Shown piece by piece: positions 42,052 through 50,911 of a DNA stretch of 64,000 nucleotides. The stretch is from Amycolatopsis sp. CA-230715 (GTDB taxonomy: Bacteria > Actinomycetota > Actinomycetes > Mycobacteriales > Pseudonocardiaceae), in assembly GCF_018736145.1 (NCBI RefSeq), contig NZ_CP059997.1:6571501-6635500 (forward strand). The letters run 5' to 3'. A model generated the notes under the pieces. That model ran no database searches. It had not been told where the DNA came from and worked only from the letters and a program-made list of their open reading frames with translations. Numbering within the stretch: the first letter of the stretch is position 1; the number at the start of each line of letters is the position of its first letter. The position numbers were made by a program, and so were the translations under genes.

Positions 42052-43020
42052 GTGTCACCACAGCACACGCCGACTGGGGGGACGGTCGGTGAGGTCGGGG
42101 AATTCGGGCTGATCCGCGCGGTCACCGAGGGCCGCGCGCAGCCGCCGACCACGCTGCTGGGCCCCGGCGACGACGCCGCCGTGGTCGCCGCCGCCGACGG
42201 CAGGGTCGTCGCGTCCACGGACGTCCTCGTCCAGGGCGTGCACTTCCGGCTCGACTGGTCCACTCCGGACCTGGTCGGCCGCAAGGCGGTCGCGGTCAAC
42301 CTCGCCGACATCGCCGCGATGGGCGCGACGCCGACCGCGGTGCTGGTCGGGCTCGCCTGCCCGAGCGACACCGGCGCGGACGTGATCAAGGACCTGACCG
42401 ACGGCATGTGGGCCGAAGCCTCGCGGGCGGGCGCCGGTGTCGTCGGCGGCGACGTCGTGCGCGCCGACCAGCTCGTGGTGAGCGTGACCGCGCTCGGCGA
42501 ACTGGGCGGGCGGCCGCCGGTCACCCGGTCCGGCGCGCGTCCCGGCGACATCGTCGCGGTGCACGGCAGGCTCGGCTGGGCCGCAGCCGGGCTGGCCGTG
42601 CTCGGCAGGGGTTTCCGGTCACCGGTGAGCGTGGTCAAGGCGCAGCGCGCGCCGGAACCCGAGTACGCGGCGGGCCCTGCCGCGGCGAAGGCGGGCGCGA
42701 CCGCGATGATCGACGTCTCCGACGGCCTGCTCGCCGATCTCGGCCACATCGCGGAGTCCTCCGAGGTCGGCATCGACCTGCAGACCGAGCGGATCGAGGT
42801 GCACCAACGGCTGGTCGAGGTCGGCAAGGCGCTCGGCGCGGACCCGATGACCTGGGTGCTCACCGGTGGCGAAGACCACGCGCTCGCGGCGACCTTCCCG
42901 TCGTTCGCCGATCTTCCCGACGGCTGGGTCCGGATAGGATCGGTGACGATGCCCGACTCCGGTGTGACCGTCGACGGTGCCGCCTACGAGGGGGGAACGG
43001 GCTGGCAGCACTGGAGGTAG
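42052..43020 (+). CDS. thiL: Thiamine-monophosphate kinase
   Basis: 322 residues, PurM/ThiL fold. GEFGLIRAV, GPGDDAAVV (metal/ATP binding Asp pair), DVLVQGVHFRLDW, VNLADIAAMGATP, GGDVVRADQLVVSVTALG and TAMIDVSDGLLADL are the family landmarks. It phosphorylates thiamine monophosphate to the active diphosphate. The start is GTG. The next gene, a GNAT, begins 3 bp after its stop. Confidence 0.95.
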   Translation: MSPQHTPTGGTVGEVGEFGLIRAVTEGRAQPPTTLLGPGDDAAVVAAADGRVVASTDVLVQGVHFRLDWSTPDLVGRKAVAVNLADIAAMGATPTAVLVGLACPSDTGADVIKDLTDGMWAEASRAGAGVVGGDVVRADQLVVSVTALGELGGRPPVTRSGARPGDIVAVHGRLGWAAAGLAVLGRGFRSPVSVVKAQRAPEPEYAAGPAAAKAGATAMIDVSDGLLADLGHIAESSEVGIDLQTERIEVHQRLVEVGKALGADPMTWVLTGGEDHALAATFPSFADLPDGWVRIGSVTMPDSGVTVDGAAYEGGTGWQHWR

Positions 43021-43023
43021 CCC

Positions 43024-43527
43024 GTGATCATCGAGCCGGTGTCCTACGACCACCCCGACGCCGTGCTGTTGATGGAGCAGGTGCAGCGCGTCTACGAGAA
43101 GCTCTACGGGGAAGCGGACGCCACCCCGCTCGATCCTGACGAGTTTTCCGCACCGCACGGGCTTTTCCTGGTCGCCTATGACGACGACGGCGCACCCGTG
43201 GCTTCCGGAGCGTGGCGCGCGCACGACGGCCCCGCCCCGTTCTTCCGTGCGGGCGACGCGGAACTGAAGCGGATGTACGTCACCGAAGCCGCGCGGGGCC
43301 GCGGGTACGCGCGTGGCGTGCTCGCCGAACTGGAGCGCGCCGCGATCTCCGTGGGCCGCAAGCGTTTGGTGCTCGAAACCGGGCTGCGGCAGCCGGAGGC
43401 GATCGCGTTGTACCGGTCCTGCGGCTACACCGACATTCCCCCGTTCGGCCTCTACCGCGACGAACCGGATTGCGTGTGCCTCGCGAAGGAACTGGTCACG
43501 GACGGTCTTGTCACGGGCGGAGCATGA
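43024..43527 (+). CDS. GNAT-family N-acetyltransferase
   Basis: 167 residues. The acetyl-CoA loop is in LKRMYVTEAARGRGYARGVLAELE, followed by LETGLRQPEAIALYRSCGY. It resembles small-molecule or Rim-like GNATs of unknown substrate. It follows thiL by 3 bp, so it is cotranscribed with it, and overlaps the convergent GH27 gene by 17 bp. Confidence 0.85.
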   Translation: MIIEPVSYDHPDAVLLMEQVQRVYEKLYGEADATPLDPDEFSAPHGLFLVAYDDDGAPVASGAWRAHDGPAPFFRAGDAELKRMYVTEAARGRGYARGVLAELERAAISVGRKRLVLETGLRQPEAIALYRSCGYTDIPPFGLYRDEPDCVCLAKELVTDGLVTGGA

Positions 43528-44665
43528 GGACGCGGACCCCGTGCGCGGGCACCGAGAACTCGGTGCCGCCGACGTCCTGGTGCGCCCAGAGATCGCGGAT
43601 CCGCCACTGACCCGGTGTCCGCGCGGACATCCGGGTTCCGGCGTCTCCCCGGTTGAGCAGCGCGACCGCGTACCCGCCGCCGGACAACGGTTTCCGCCAC
43701 ACGTCCGTCGTGGCGGTGCCCGCGATCTTCCTGCCCTGGCTGCCCGCGAAATCCTGGTCCAGTGCGAGGACTTCCGGGTTCGTCAGCGTCTGGATGTCGC
43801 TTGTGGACAGTGCGCCGAGATCGGTGCCCGCGAACAGCGGCGCGTTCAGCATTGCCCACAGCGAAAAATGCGCCCTCGCCTCGTCTGCGGTCAGCGCGCC
43901 ATTGCCGAGCTGCAGCATGTCGGGGTCGTTCCAGCCGCCCGGCGCACCGCTGTAGGCTGCGACGGCGGCCTGCTGCTCGATCACCGACGAGATCGACGCC
44001 CAGTCCGGGGTGAGGTCGTAGGTGGTGCGCCACAGGTTCGCGACCGGCCGCGCCCAGGTCCAGGGACTTGAGACACCGTATTCTGAGATCGAATACAGGA
44101 TTTTCCGGTTCGTTCTCGCGAGTTCGTCCCGCATCTTCTCGAACGCGGGCTGCCGCTGGAGACCGTCGTTCGTGTCGGCGTCGCACCAGTCGTACTTCAG
44201 GTAGTCCACGCCCCACGCCGCGAAGGTTTCGGCGTCCTGCCGCTCGTGGCCGAGCGAGCCGATGCCGTGCGCCGGGTAGCCGTCGTTGGCCATCGCGCAG
44301 GTCGACGAGCCCGGCACGGAGTAGATGCCGAAGAGCAGCCCGCGCCGGTGGACGTATTCGGCGAGTGCCGCGATCCCGCCGGGGAAGCGCTGCGGGTTGG
44401 CGCGCAGCTCGCCCCGCGCGCCGCGCGTGAAGTCCTGCCAGCAGTCGTCGACCACGACGTAGCGGTAGCCCGCGTCGCGCATCCCGGTGCGGACCAGCGC
44501 GTCGGCGGCTTCGCGAACGGCCCGCTCGGTCAAGCCGTAGCAGCGGGTCTGGTTCCAGCTGTTCCAGCCCATCGGCGGCGTGCGCGCGAGCCCGTTCGCC
44601 AGCGGCGGTTCCGGCAGCGGGGAGGCCCAGGTCAGTGCGGCCGCCAGTACCGCGAGGACGAGCAC
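43511..44665 (-). CDS. GH27 alpha-galactosidase, probably secreted
   Basis: 384 residues. A short hydrophobic N-terminus (VLVLAVLAAALTWA) looks like a signal but has almost no positive n-region; no better upstream start exists in frame before a stop-free but start-free stretch. The GH27 TIM barrel has TPPMGWNSWN, DDCWQDFTR, nucleophile Asp159 in LKYDWCDA and GGWNDPDML (246-249). A small beta-sandwich follows. It would release terminal alpha-galactose from oligosaccharides. It lies inside the conserved thiL-ung block, an insertion relative to mycobacteria. Confidence 0.87.
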   Translation of the reverse strand: MLVLAVLAAALTWASPLPEPPLANGLARTPPMGWNSWNQTRCYGLTERAVREAADALVRTGMRDAGYRYVVVDDCWQDFTRGARGELRANPQRFPGGIAALAEYVHRRGLLFGIYSVPGSSTCAMANDGYPAHGIGSLGHERQDAETFAAWGVDYLKYDWCDADTNDGLQRQPAFEKMRDELARTNRKILYSISEYGVSSPWTWARPVANLWRTTYDLTPDWASISSVIEQQAAVAAYSGAPGGWNDPDMLQLGNGALTADEARAHFSLWAMLNAPLFAGTDLGALSTSDIQTLTNPEVLALDQDFAGSQGRKIAGTATTDVWRKPLSGGGYAVALLNRGDAGTRMSARTPGQWRIRDLWAHQDVGGTEFSVPAHGVRVLMLRP

Positions 44666-44768
44666 CGCGCGCCCGATCCTGGCATGCGGCGAGTGGCCGG
44701 TCGTGACGGTGTCGATGCCCGTGATCCAATCGCAGGGGACGTGAGCTGACCGTAGGAGGGATACCGCG

Positions 44769-45299
44769 ATGGCGATCTACGCGCTCGGTGACCTGGAGCC
44801 GACCATCCACCCCGACGCCTACGTGCACCCCGACGCGACGGTCATCGGCGACGTGCGGATCGCCGCGAACGCCTCGGTGTGGCCGCAGACGGTGCTGCGC
44901 GGCGACCACGGGTACATCGAGCTGGGCGAGCGCTCGAACATCCAGGACGGCTGCGTCGTGCACTGCACCCGGCGGCACCCGACCGTGCTCGGGCCGTCAT
45001 CGGCGATCGGGCACGCGGTGCACGTCGAGGGCGCGGTGATCGGCACCGGCTGCCTGATCGCCTCCGGCGCGGTGGTGCTCAACGGCAGCGTGGTCGAAGA
45101 CGGCGGGATGGTCGGCGCCGGCGCGGTGCTGTCCTACGACTCGCACGTGCCGTCCGGGCACGTGGCGCTCGGCGTGCCCGCCAAAACCCGCCTGAACACC
45201 TCGTTCGGGCCGGACAAGATCGCCATGGTGGTCGACTCCTACGTCGAGCGCGCGGCGTGGTTCCGTACCGCGCTTCGGCGCCTGGACCCAGGGCGCTAG
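44769..45299 (+). CDS. Gamma-carbonic anhydrase family protein (left-handed beta-helix)
   Basis: 176 residues of hexapeptide repeats (VIGDVRIAANASVWPQTVLRGD, IELGERSNIQDGCVVHC). The three zinc-ligand His of the gamma-CA fold can be placed in VVHCTRRHP and IGHAVHVEGA. Relatives (YrdA/PaaY type) are carbonic anhydrase or thioesterase homologues of variable activity. TAGGAGGG precedes the ATG. Only 11 bp separate it from ung, so the two are probably cotranscribed. Confidence 0.87.
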   Translation: MAIYALGDLEPTIHPDAYVHPDATVIGDVRIAANASVWPQTVLRGDHGYIELGERSNIQDGCVVHCTRRHPTVLGPSSAIGHAVHVEGAVIGTGCLIASGAVVLNGSVVEDGGMVGAGAVLSYDSHVPSGHVALGVPAKTRLNTSFGPDKIAMVVDSYVERAAWFRTALRRLDPGR

Positions 45300-45310
45300 G
45301 CTCGCACGCC

Positions 45311-45988
45311 GTGACCGCACGACCGCTGGCCGAGATCGTCGAAGAAGGCTGGGCGCAAGCCCTCGAACCCGTCGCGGACCGCATTTCCTCGATGGGGGAG
45401 TTCCTCCGCGCGGAGATAGCCGCGGGGCGGACCTACCTCCCCTCGGGGGACAACGTGCTGAGGGCGTTCAAACAGCCCTTCCACGGCGTCCGCGTGCTGA
45501 TCGTCGGGCAGGACCCGTACCCGACACCGGGGCACGCGATCGGGCTGTGCTTCGCCGTGGCGCCCGACGTGCGCCCGCTGCCGAAGAGCCTGGTCAACAT
45601 CTACAAGGAGTACGCCGAGGACCTCGGGCACCCGCTGCCCGCGAACGGCGACCTCACCCCGTGGACCGAACAGGGCGTGCTGCTGCTCAACAGGGCGCTC
45701 ACGGTGTCGCCAGGCAAGCCCAACTCGCACCAGGGCAAGGGCTGGGAAGAGGTCACCGAGCAGGCGATCAAGGCCCTCGCCGCGCGCAACGAGCCGATGG
45801 TCGCGATCCTGTGGGGCCGCAACGCCCGCAACCTCAAGCCGTTGCTCGGGCAGGTGCCGTGCATCGAATCGGCGCACCCGAGCCCGCTTTCCGCGCACAA
45901 CGGCTTCTTCGGCTCGCGCCCGTTCAGCAGGGCCAACGAACTCCTCGAAAAGCAGGGCGCGGCCCCGGTCGACTGGAAACTGCCCTAG
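45311..45988 (+). CDS. ung: Uracil-DNA glycosylase, family 1
   Basis: 225 residues. The water-activating loop GQDPYPTPGHA (D68), LLLNRALTV and the leucine-intercalation loop HPSPLSAHNGFFGSRPF (H189) are all intact. It removes uracil from DNA to begin base-excision repair, important in high-GC genomes prone to C deamination. The start is GTG. Its 3' end overlaps the convergent ABC gene by 4 bp. Confidence 0.95.
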   Translation: MTARPLAEIVEEGWAQALEPVADRISSMGEFLRAEIAAGRTYLPSGDNVLRAFKQPFHGVRVLIVGQDPYPTPGHAIGLCFAVAPDVRPLPKSLVNIYKEYAEDLGHPLPANGDLTPWTEQGVLLLNRALTVSPGKPNSHQGKGWEEVTEQAIKALAARNEPMVAILWGRNARNLKPLLGQVPCIESAHPSPLSAHNGFFGSRPFSRANELLEKQGAAPVDWKLP

Positions 45989-46677
45989 CCCTCGCGGAAG
46001 AAGCCCCGCACGTACTGGTCGTCGAGCGCCGCCACGGCCGCTGCGGAGTCCGCGGCGACGACCCGTCCCGCCCGCAGCACGACCATCCGGTCCGCGGCTC
46101 CGATGGCGGCGAGCAGGGGCACGTCCTGCGTGATGACCAGCACGGCGGCCCCTTCGTCGGCGTACTCGCGTAGCGTTTTCCACACCCGGTAGGCGTTTTC
46201 CGCGTCCAAGGAAGCGGTGGGTTCGTCGGCCACGAGGAGTTCGGGTGACGGCAGCAAGGCCGCGGCGAGCGCCGCGCGCTGGATCTGCCCGCCGGAATGC
46301 TGCTGCGGGAGCAGCTCGGCCACGTCCTCGGGATAACCGGCCGCCGTGCACGCGCGCTCGACGCTCCATCGCCGGTGGAGCCGTTCCAGCTCGCGCAGCT
46401 GAGTGCCGACGGCCTGATCGGGCTTGAACGCGGTCACCCCGGACTGGGGCACGTAACCGAGGGTGCCGGTGACGCGCACCTGCCCCGAACTCGCGGCGGA
46501 GGCGGGGAGCCGTCCGGTGAGCGCGGCGGCGGTCATGGACTTGCCGCAGCCCGATTCACCGATGAGCGCGGTGATCCGTCCTTCCGGGACAGTGAGGCTC
46601 ACGGCGTCGAGGACCGTTTCGCTCCACCGGCCGGTGTCGATGTGGACGGTCACGTCGCGCAGTTCGGCCGCCACCAT
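45985..46677 (-). CDS. Orphan ABC transporter ATP-binding protein
   Basis: 230 residues of the peptide/nickel (Dpp/Opp-like) type. Walker A GESGCGKSMT, signature QQHSGGQIQRAALA (His instead of Leu before SGGQ), Walker B LLVADEPTASLD, and Gln in VITQDVPLL where the switch His usually stands. No permease or binding protein is encoded nearby. AAGGAG precedes the ATG, but its only upstream sequence is the rpmB terminator, so it depends on read-through or a hidden promoter. The two changed residues suggest reduced ATPase activity, and it may be a relic. Confidence 0.8.
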   Translation of the reverse strand: MVAAELRDVTVHIDTGRWSETVLDAVSLTVPEGRITALIGESGCGKSMTAAALTGRLPASAASSGQVRVTGTLGYVPQSGVTAFKPDQAVGTQLRELERLHRRWSVERACTAAGYPEDVAELLPQQHSGGQIQRAALAAALLPSPELLVADEPTASLDAENAYRVWKTLREYADEGAAVLVITQDVPLLAAIGAADRMVVLRAGRVVAADSAAAVAALDDQYVRGFFREG

Positions 46678-46704
46678 GCGCTACTCCTTCACGGCGCAAA
46701 AGAA

Positions 46705-46735
46705 TGGCGGGTGCTCGCTGTGCGAGCACCCGCCA
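46705..46735 (-). terminator. rpmB terminator
   Basis: TGGCGGGTGCTCGC pairs with GCGAGCACCCGCCA (14 bp, 3-nt loop). On the minus strand it is followed by TTCTTTT. It lies 17 bp after the rpmB stop. Confidence 0.85.
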
Positions 46736-46752
46736 CCCTGAAAAAGCTGTGG

Positions 46753-46944
46753 TCAGCCCCGAACGACCTTGCCCGCCTTGAGGCACGAGGTGCACACGTT
46801 CAGGCGCTTGCGCTGGGACACCCCGACCTTGGCGTGCACGGTCTGGATGTTCGGGTTCCACCGGCGGTTGGTACGGCGGTGGGAGTGCGAGACCGACTTG
46901 CCGAAGCCGGGTCCCTTGCCACAGACGTCGCACACGGCAGCCAC
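46753..46944 (-). CDS. rpmB: 50S ribosomal protein L28
   Basis: 63 residues. It has two zinc-type Cys pairs, CDVCGKG (C5, C8) and CTSCLKAGK (C51, C54), so it is the C+ zinc-binding form, and the core SHSHRRTNRRWNPNIQTV. It is a structural protein of the large ribosomal subunit. The start is GTG behind AAAGGAG. Actinobacteria often carry a second zinc-free copy elsewhere under Zur control. It is divergent from the DAK2 gene and ends at a strong terminator. Confidence 0.95.
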   Translation of the reverse strand: MAAVCDVCGKGPGFGKSVSHSHRRTNRRWNPNIQTVHAKVGVSQRKRLNVCTSCLKAGKVVRG

Positions 46945-47086
46945 GTCGAACTCCTTTGGATCAGGTAAGTCGAGACAGCCCAGCTTGGCTGGGCAACTCG
47001 ACCATAGTAACGAGTGCGTTTCCGGCCCAGGGAACGGGGTGGGTACCGGGTCGATACCGTGGGCGGACCAGCGAGGAGGATATCGG

Positions 47087-48679
47087 GTGTTGGACGAGGC
47101 CGCGGTCGCGGCATGGGCCGCGGCGAGCGTGCGCAGCCTGGACGTGCTGCGCCCGGAGATCAACGGCATCAACGTCTACCCGGTGGCCGATTCCGACACC
47201 GGCTCGAACCTGCTGCACACGTTCTCCGGCGCCGAAACCGCGCTCGCGGCCGACAGCGGTCACGGCGCGGGCCGTGCGCTCGCGGTGCTCGCGAAAGGCG
47301 CCGTCGAAGCGGCTCGTGGCAATTCGGGCGTGATCCTTTCGCAGGTGCTGCGCGGGCTCTCCGACGCGGTCTCCGACGCCCCCGAAATCGGCCCCGGCCT
47401 GCTGGCCGAAGCGTTCGTGCTGGCCGACGAAGCGGCGACGGGCGCGGTGGCGCGGCCGGTCGCGGGCACCATGCTGAGCGTCATGCACGCGGTCGCCACC
47501 ACGATGAAGGCGCTCGCCGAACCGGTCTCGGTCGAAGCCGTCGCCGAGGCGGCGGCGTCGTCCGCGCGCGACGCGCTGGCCCGGACGCCGAGCCAGCTTC
47601 CCGTGCTGGCCCGCGCCGGGGTCGTCGACGCGGGCGGACGCGGGCTGGTCGCCGTGCTCGAAGCGCTGCACGCGGTCGTCACGGGAGCCGAAACCGCCGC
47701 CGGAGACGCGCACCACCACGCGCACGTCGCGGTCGAACGGGAGCCGGTGCCCTACGCGTGGGAGGTCATGTACCTGCTCGAAGGCATGCCGGAGGCGAAG
47801 CTGCCCGGTCTGCGGCGGGCGCTGTCCGCGCTCGGCGACAGCGTCACGGTCGCGGCCGACGGTGACGGCGGGCACGCCGTGCACGTCCACTGCGCGGACA
47901 TCGGGGGCGCGATCGAGGCCGGGATCGAAGCGGGCCGCCCGCGCCGGATCAGGGTCGAGCCGCTGATCACGCCCGCGCCGCTGGAACCGGCGGGCGGTAT
48001 CGACCGGACCGTGGTCGCCGCCGTCCACGGCGACGGCCTCGCCGAGGTGCTCAGGGCCGAGGGCATCGCGGTGCTCTCGGTGCCCTCCGGCGCGGCGCCG
48101 AGCATGGAGGAGATGCTCGGGCTGATCACCGAGACGACCGGTGGCCACGTCACCGTGCTGGCCGGTGGGGCCGCGCTGAAGACCGCGGCGGACGCGGCCG
48201 CGGGGCACGCGATGGTCGGCGAGCGCGAGGTCGTGGTGATCCCGTGCGCCTCTGGGGTGCAGGTGCTGGCGGCGCTCGCGGTGCACGACAAGGACCGCCG
48301 CGTTTCGGACGACGTGGTGGCCATGGCCGAGGCGGCCGCGGCGACGCGGCGTGGCGAACTGCTTGTGGCGCAAGAGGAATCGATAACCTGGGTCGGCCGC
48401 GCGCAGGCCGGTGACGTGCTCGGCCTCGTCGACGGCGAGGTGGTGTCCATCGAACCCGCGCCGGCGACGGAGACGAACCTGGTCGCCGCGGCGATGTCGG
48501 TGCTGAACCGTATGTTGGCGGTCGGCGGGGAACTGGTGACCGTGCTGCTGGGCGCGGACGCGCCGCCGGGGGTGCCGGTCGAGCTGGCGGAGCAGCTGCG
48601 GCTGGAGCACCCCGAGGTCGAGCTGGCCTGCTATCCGGGCGGCGCGACCGACACCGTGCTGCTGATAGGTGTGGAGTAA
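47087..48679 (+). CDS. DAK2-domain protein (fatty-acid-kinase FakA-like)
   Basis: 530 residues. The N-terminal Dak2/DhaL kinase-like domain has INGINVYPVADSDTGSNLLHTF (nucleotide/Mg Asp cluster) and ARGNSGVILSQVLRG. The middle and C-terminal YloV-type domains include MYLLEGMP and DVLGLVDGEVV. Firmicute relatives (FakA) phosphorylate fatty acids bound to DegV-type FakB proteins, and no FakB is seen here. The start is GTG behind GAGGAGGA. recG follows 5 bp after the stop, as in mycobacteria. Confidence 0.88.
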   Translation: MLDEAAVAAWAAASVRSLDVLRPEINGINVYPVADSDTGSNLLHTFSGAETALAADSGHGAGRALAVLAKGAVEAARGNSGVILSQVLRGLSDAVSDAPEIGPGLLAEAFVLADEAATGAVARPVAGTMLSVMHAVATTMKALAEPVSVEAVAEAAASSARDALARTPSQLPVLARAGVVDAGGRGLVAVLEALHAVVTGAETAAGDAHHHAHVAVEREPVPYAWEVMYLLEGMPEAKLPGLRRALSALGDSVTVAADGDGGHAVHVHCADIGGAIEAGIEAGRPRRIRVEPLITPAPLEPAGGIDRTVVAAVHGDGLAEVLRAEGIAVLSVPSGAAPSMEEMLGLITETTGGHVTVLAGGAALKTAADAAAGHAMVGEREVVVIPCASGVQVLAALAVHDKDRRVSDDVVAMAEAAAATRRGELLVAQEESITWVGRAQAGDVLGLVDGEVVSIEPAPATETNLVAAAMSVLNRMLAVGGELVTVLLGADAPPGVPVELAEQLRLEHPEVELACYPGGATDTVLLIGVE

Positions 48680-48684
48680 GGGAC

Positions 48685-50835
48685 ATGATCGGGCTGCGGG
48701 AAGACCTGACGAAGGTGCTCGGCGCCAAGACGGCCAAGGCGCTGGCCTCGGCGCTGAAGATCGAGACCGTGAGCGATCTCGTGCGCCACTACCCGCGCCG
48801 GTACGCCGAGCGCGGCGAGCTGACCGACATCGCCGGCCTCGAGGTCGGCGAGCACGCCACGGTGATGGCGCGCATCGAGTCGGTGAACAAGCGCCGGATG
48901 CGCGCGAAGCACGGCACCATCCTCGAAGTGGTGATCACCGACGGGCAGCGCCGCCTGCAGATCGCGTTCTTCAACCAGGCGTGGCGGGAAAAGGACCTGG
49001 TGATCGGGAAGACCGGCCTGTTCGCGGGCAAGGTCAACCAGTTCCGCGACAAGCTGCAGCTGGCCAATCCCGAGTACGAGCTGTTCGACTCGCTCGAACA
49101 TTCCTCTGTGGACAGTTTCCTGGCGGAGATCATCCCGGTCTACCCCGCGGCGCAGGGCATGCCGAGCTGGGTGATCGCGAACTGCGTCCGCCAGGTGCTC
49201 GACATGCTCGACGTCGTCGACGATCCGATGCCGATGGAACTGCTGGCCATGAACGGGTTCGCCGGGCTCGAAGACGCGTTGCGCAACATCCACCGGCCGT
49301 CGGGGTGGGGCGCGCTGGAGAACGCGCGCAAGCGGTTGAAGTGGGACGAAGCGATGGCGGTGCAGCTGATCTTCGCGCAGCGCCGGTCCTCGATGGTTTC
49401 CCGGCCCGCGCGCGCGTGCACGCCTCGTGAGGACGGGATCCGCGCCGAATTCGACAAGCGCCTCCCCTTCGAGCTGACGGCGGGCCAGCGCGAAGTCGGC
49501 GAGGCCATCGCGAGCGATCTTTCCGGTGTGCACCCGATGAACCGGCTGCTGCAGGGCGAGGTCGGCAGCGGTAAGACGATCGTGGCGCTGCGGGCGATGC
49601 TGCAGGTGGTGGACGCGGGACGGCAGGCGGCGATGCTCGCGCCGACCGAGGTGCTCGCCGCGCAGCACGCCAGGTCGCTGCGGGAGATGCTGGGCGATCT
49701 CGCGCAGGCGGGCGAACTCGGCGGCGCCGAAAACGCCACTCGCGTCACGCTGCTCACCGGGTCGATGGGCGCGAAGGAGCGCAAGCAGGCGCTGCTCGAC
49801 GCGGCCAGCGGCGCCGCCGGGATCGTGGTGGGCACGCACGCGCTCATCCAGGACACGGTTTCCTTCGCCGACCTGGGTTTCGTCGTCGTGGACGAGCAGC
49901 ACCGGTTCGGCGTCGAACAGCGGGACGCGCTGCGTTCGCGCGGCGCGGACGACACGTCGCCGCACGTGCTGGTGATGACCGCGACGCCGATTCCGCGCAC
50001 GGTGGCCATGACCGTCTACGGCGACCTCGAAATCTCCGCGCTGCGCGAAATGCCGGTGGGCCGCTCGCCGATCGCGACGACCGTGGTGCCGGTGGCGGAG
50101 AAGCCCGCGTGGCTGGACAGGGTGTGGCAGCGGGTCGTCGAAGAGGTCGGCAAGGGGCACCAGGCGTACGTGGTGTGCCCGCGGATCGGCGACGAGCCGC
50201 CGTCGGACAAGAGCGACAAGCGCCCGCCGCTCGCCGTGCTCGAACTGGCCGAAGAGCTGCAGGCGGGCCCGCTCGCGAGCCTGAAGCTCGGCGTCCTGCA
50301 CGGCCGGATGCCGTCCGATGAGAAGGACGCGGTGATGCGCGAATTCACCGCGGGCAGGCTCGACGTGCTGGTGGCCACCACGGTGATCGAGGTCGGCGTG
50401 AACGTCCCGAACGCGACCGCGATGGTGATCATGGACGCGGAACGGTTCGGCGTGAGCCAGCTGCACCAGCTCCGCGGCCGCGTCGGCCGTGGCAAGGTGC
50501 CCGGCCTGTGCCTGCTGGTGACCGAAGCACTCGACGGCACCACCACCCGCGAACGGCTCGCCGCCGTCGAGTCCACAACGGACGGTTTCGAACTGTCCAG
50601 ATTGGACCTGGAGATCCGCCGCGAAGGCGACATCCTCGGCGCCAGCCAGTCCGGTAAGCGGTCGAGCCTGAAGCTGCTTTCCCTGCTGCGCGACGAAGAA
50701 GTGATCGTGCACGCGCGGGAAACGGCGCAACAGGTCGTCGGCGAAGACCCTTCACTCGCCAAATACCCCGGCCTAGCCACCCTAGCCGCCGACGTAGTCG
50801 ACGCCGACCGAGTCGACTACCTAGAAAAAACCTAA
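48685..50835 (+). CDS. recG: ATP-dependent DNA helicase RecG
   Basis: 716 residues. An N-terminal wedge/OB domain (about 1-270) is followed by helicase core motifs: Walker A GEVGSGKT, motif II DEQHRFG, motif III MTATPIPRT, and VATTVIEVGVNVPNA with QLRGRVGRG in the C-terminal lobe. It remodels stalled replication forks and Holliday junctions. It follows the DAK2 gene with 5 bp, forming a small operon. Downstream are two palindromic repeats. Confidence 0.96.
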   Translation: MIGLREDLTKVLGAKTAKALASALKIETVSDLVRHYPRRYAERGELTDIAGLEVGEHATVMARIESVNKRRMRAKHGTILEVVITDGQRRLQIAFFNQAWREKDLVIGKTGLFAGKVNQFRDKLQLANPEYELFDSLEHSSVDSFLAEIIPVYPAAQGMPSWVIANCVRQVLDMLDVVDDPMPMELLAMNGFAGLEDALRNIHRPSGWGALENARKRLKWDEAMAVQLIFAQRRSSMVSRPARACTPREDGIRAEFDKRLPFELTAGQREVGEAIASDLSGVHPMNRLLQGEVGSGKTIVALRAMLQVVDAGRQAAMLAPTEVLAAQHARSLREMLGDLAQAGELGGAENATRVTLLTGSMGAKERKQALLDAASGAAGIVVGTHALIQDTVSFADLGFVVVDEQHRFGVEQRDALRSRGADDTSPHVLVMTATPIPRTVAMTVYGDLEISALREMPVGRSPIATTVVPVAEKPAWLDRVWQRVVEEVGKGHQAYVVCPRIGDEPPSDKSDKRPPLAVLELAEELQAGPLASLKLGVLHGRMPSDEKDAVMREFTAGRLDVLVATTVIEVGVNVPNATAMVIMDAERFGVSQLHQLRGRVGRGKVPGLCLLVTEALDGTTTRERLAAVESTTDGFELSRLDLEIRREGDILGASQSGKRSSLKLLSLLRDEEVIVHARETAQQVVGEDPSLAKYPGLATLAADVVDADRVDYLEKT

Positions 50836-50854
50836 GTTCGCGCCCCGGCTCGCG

Positions 50855-50911
50855 ATGCCCCGAAGGTGACTTTCAGGGCATCTACGTCCCCGAAGGTCAC
50901 CTTCGGGGCAT
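50855..50911. repeat. Two palindromic repeats (CCCCGAA..TTCGGGG family) between recG and TetR
   Basis: Copies at 50855-50880 (one arm mismatch) and 50886-50911 lie between convergent recG and TetR genes. The second overlaps the end of the TetR gene and supplies its last codons (MPRR) and stop. They may serve as a bidirectional terminator. Confidence 0.75.
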
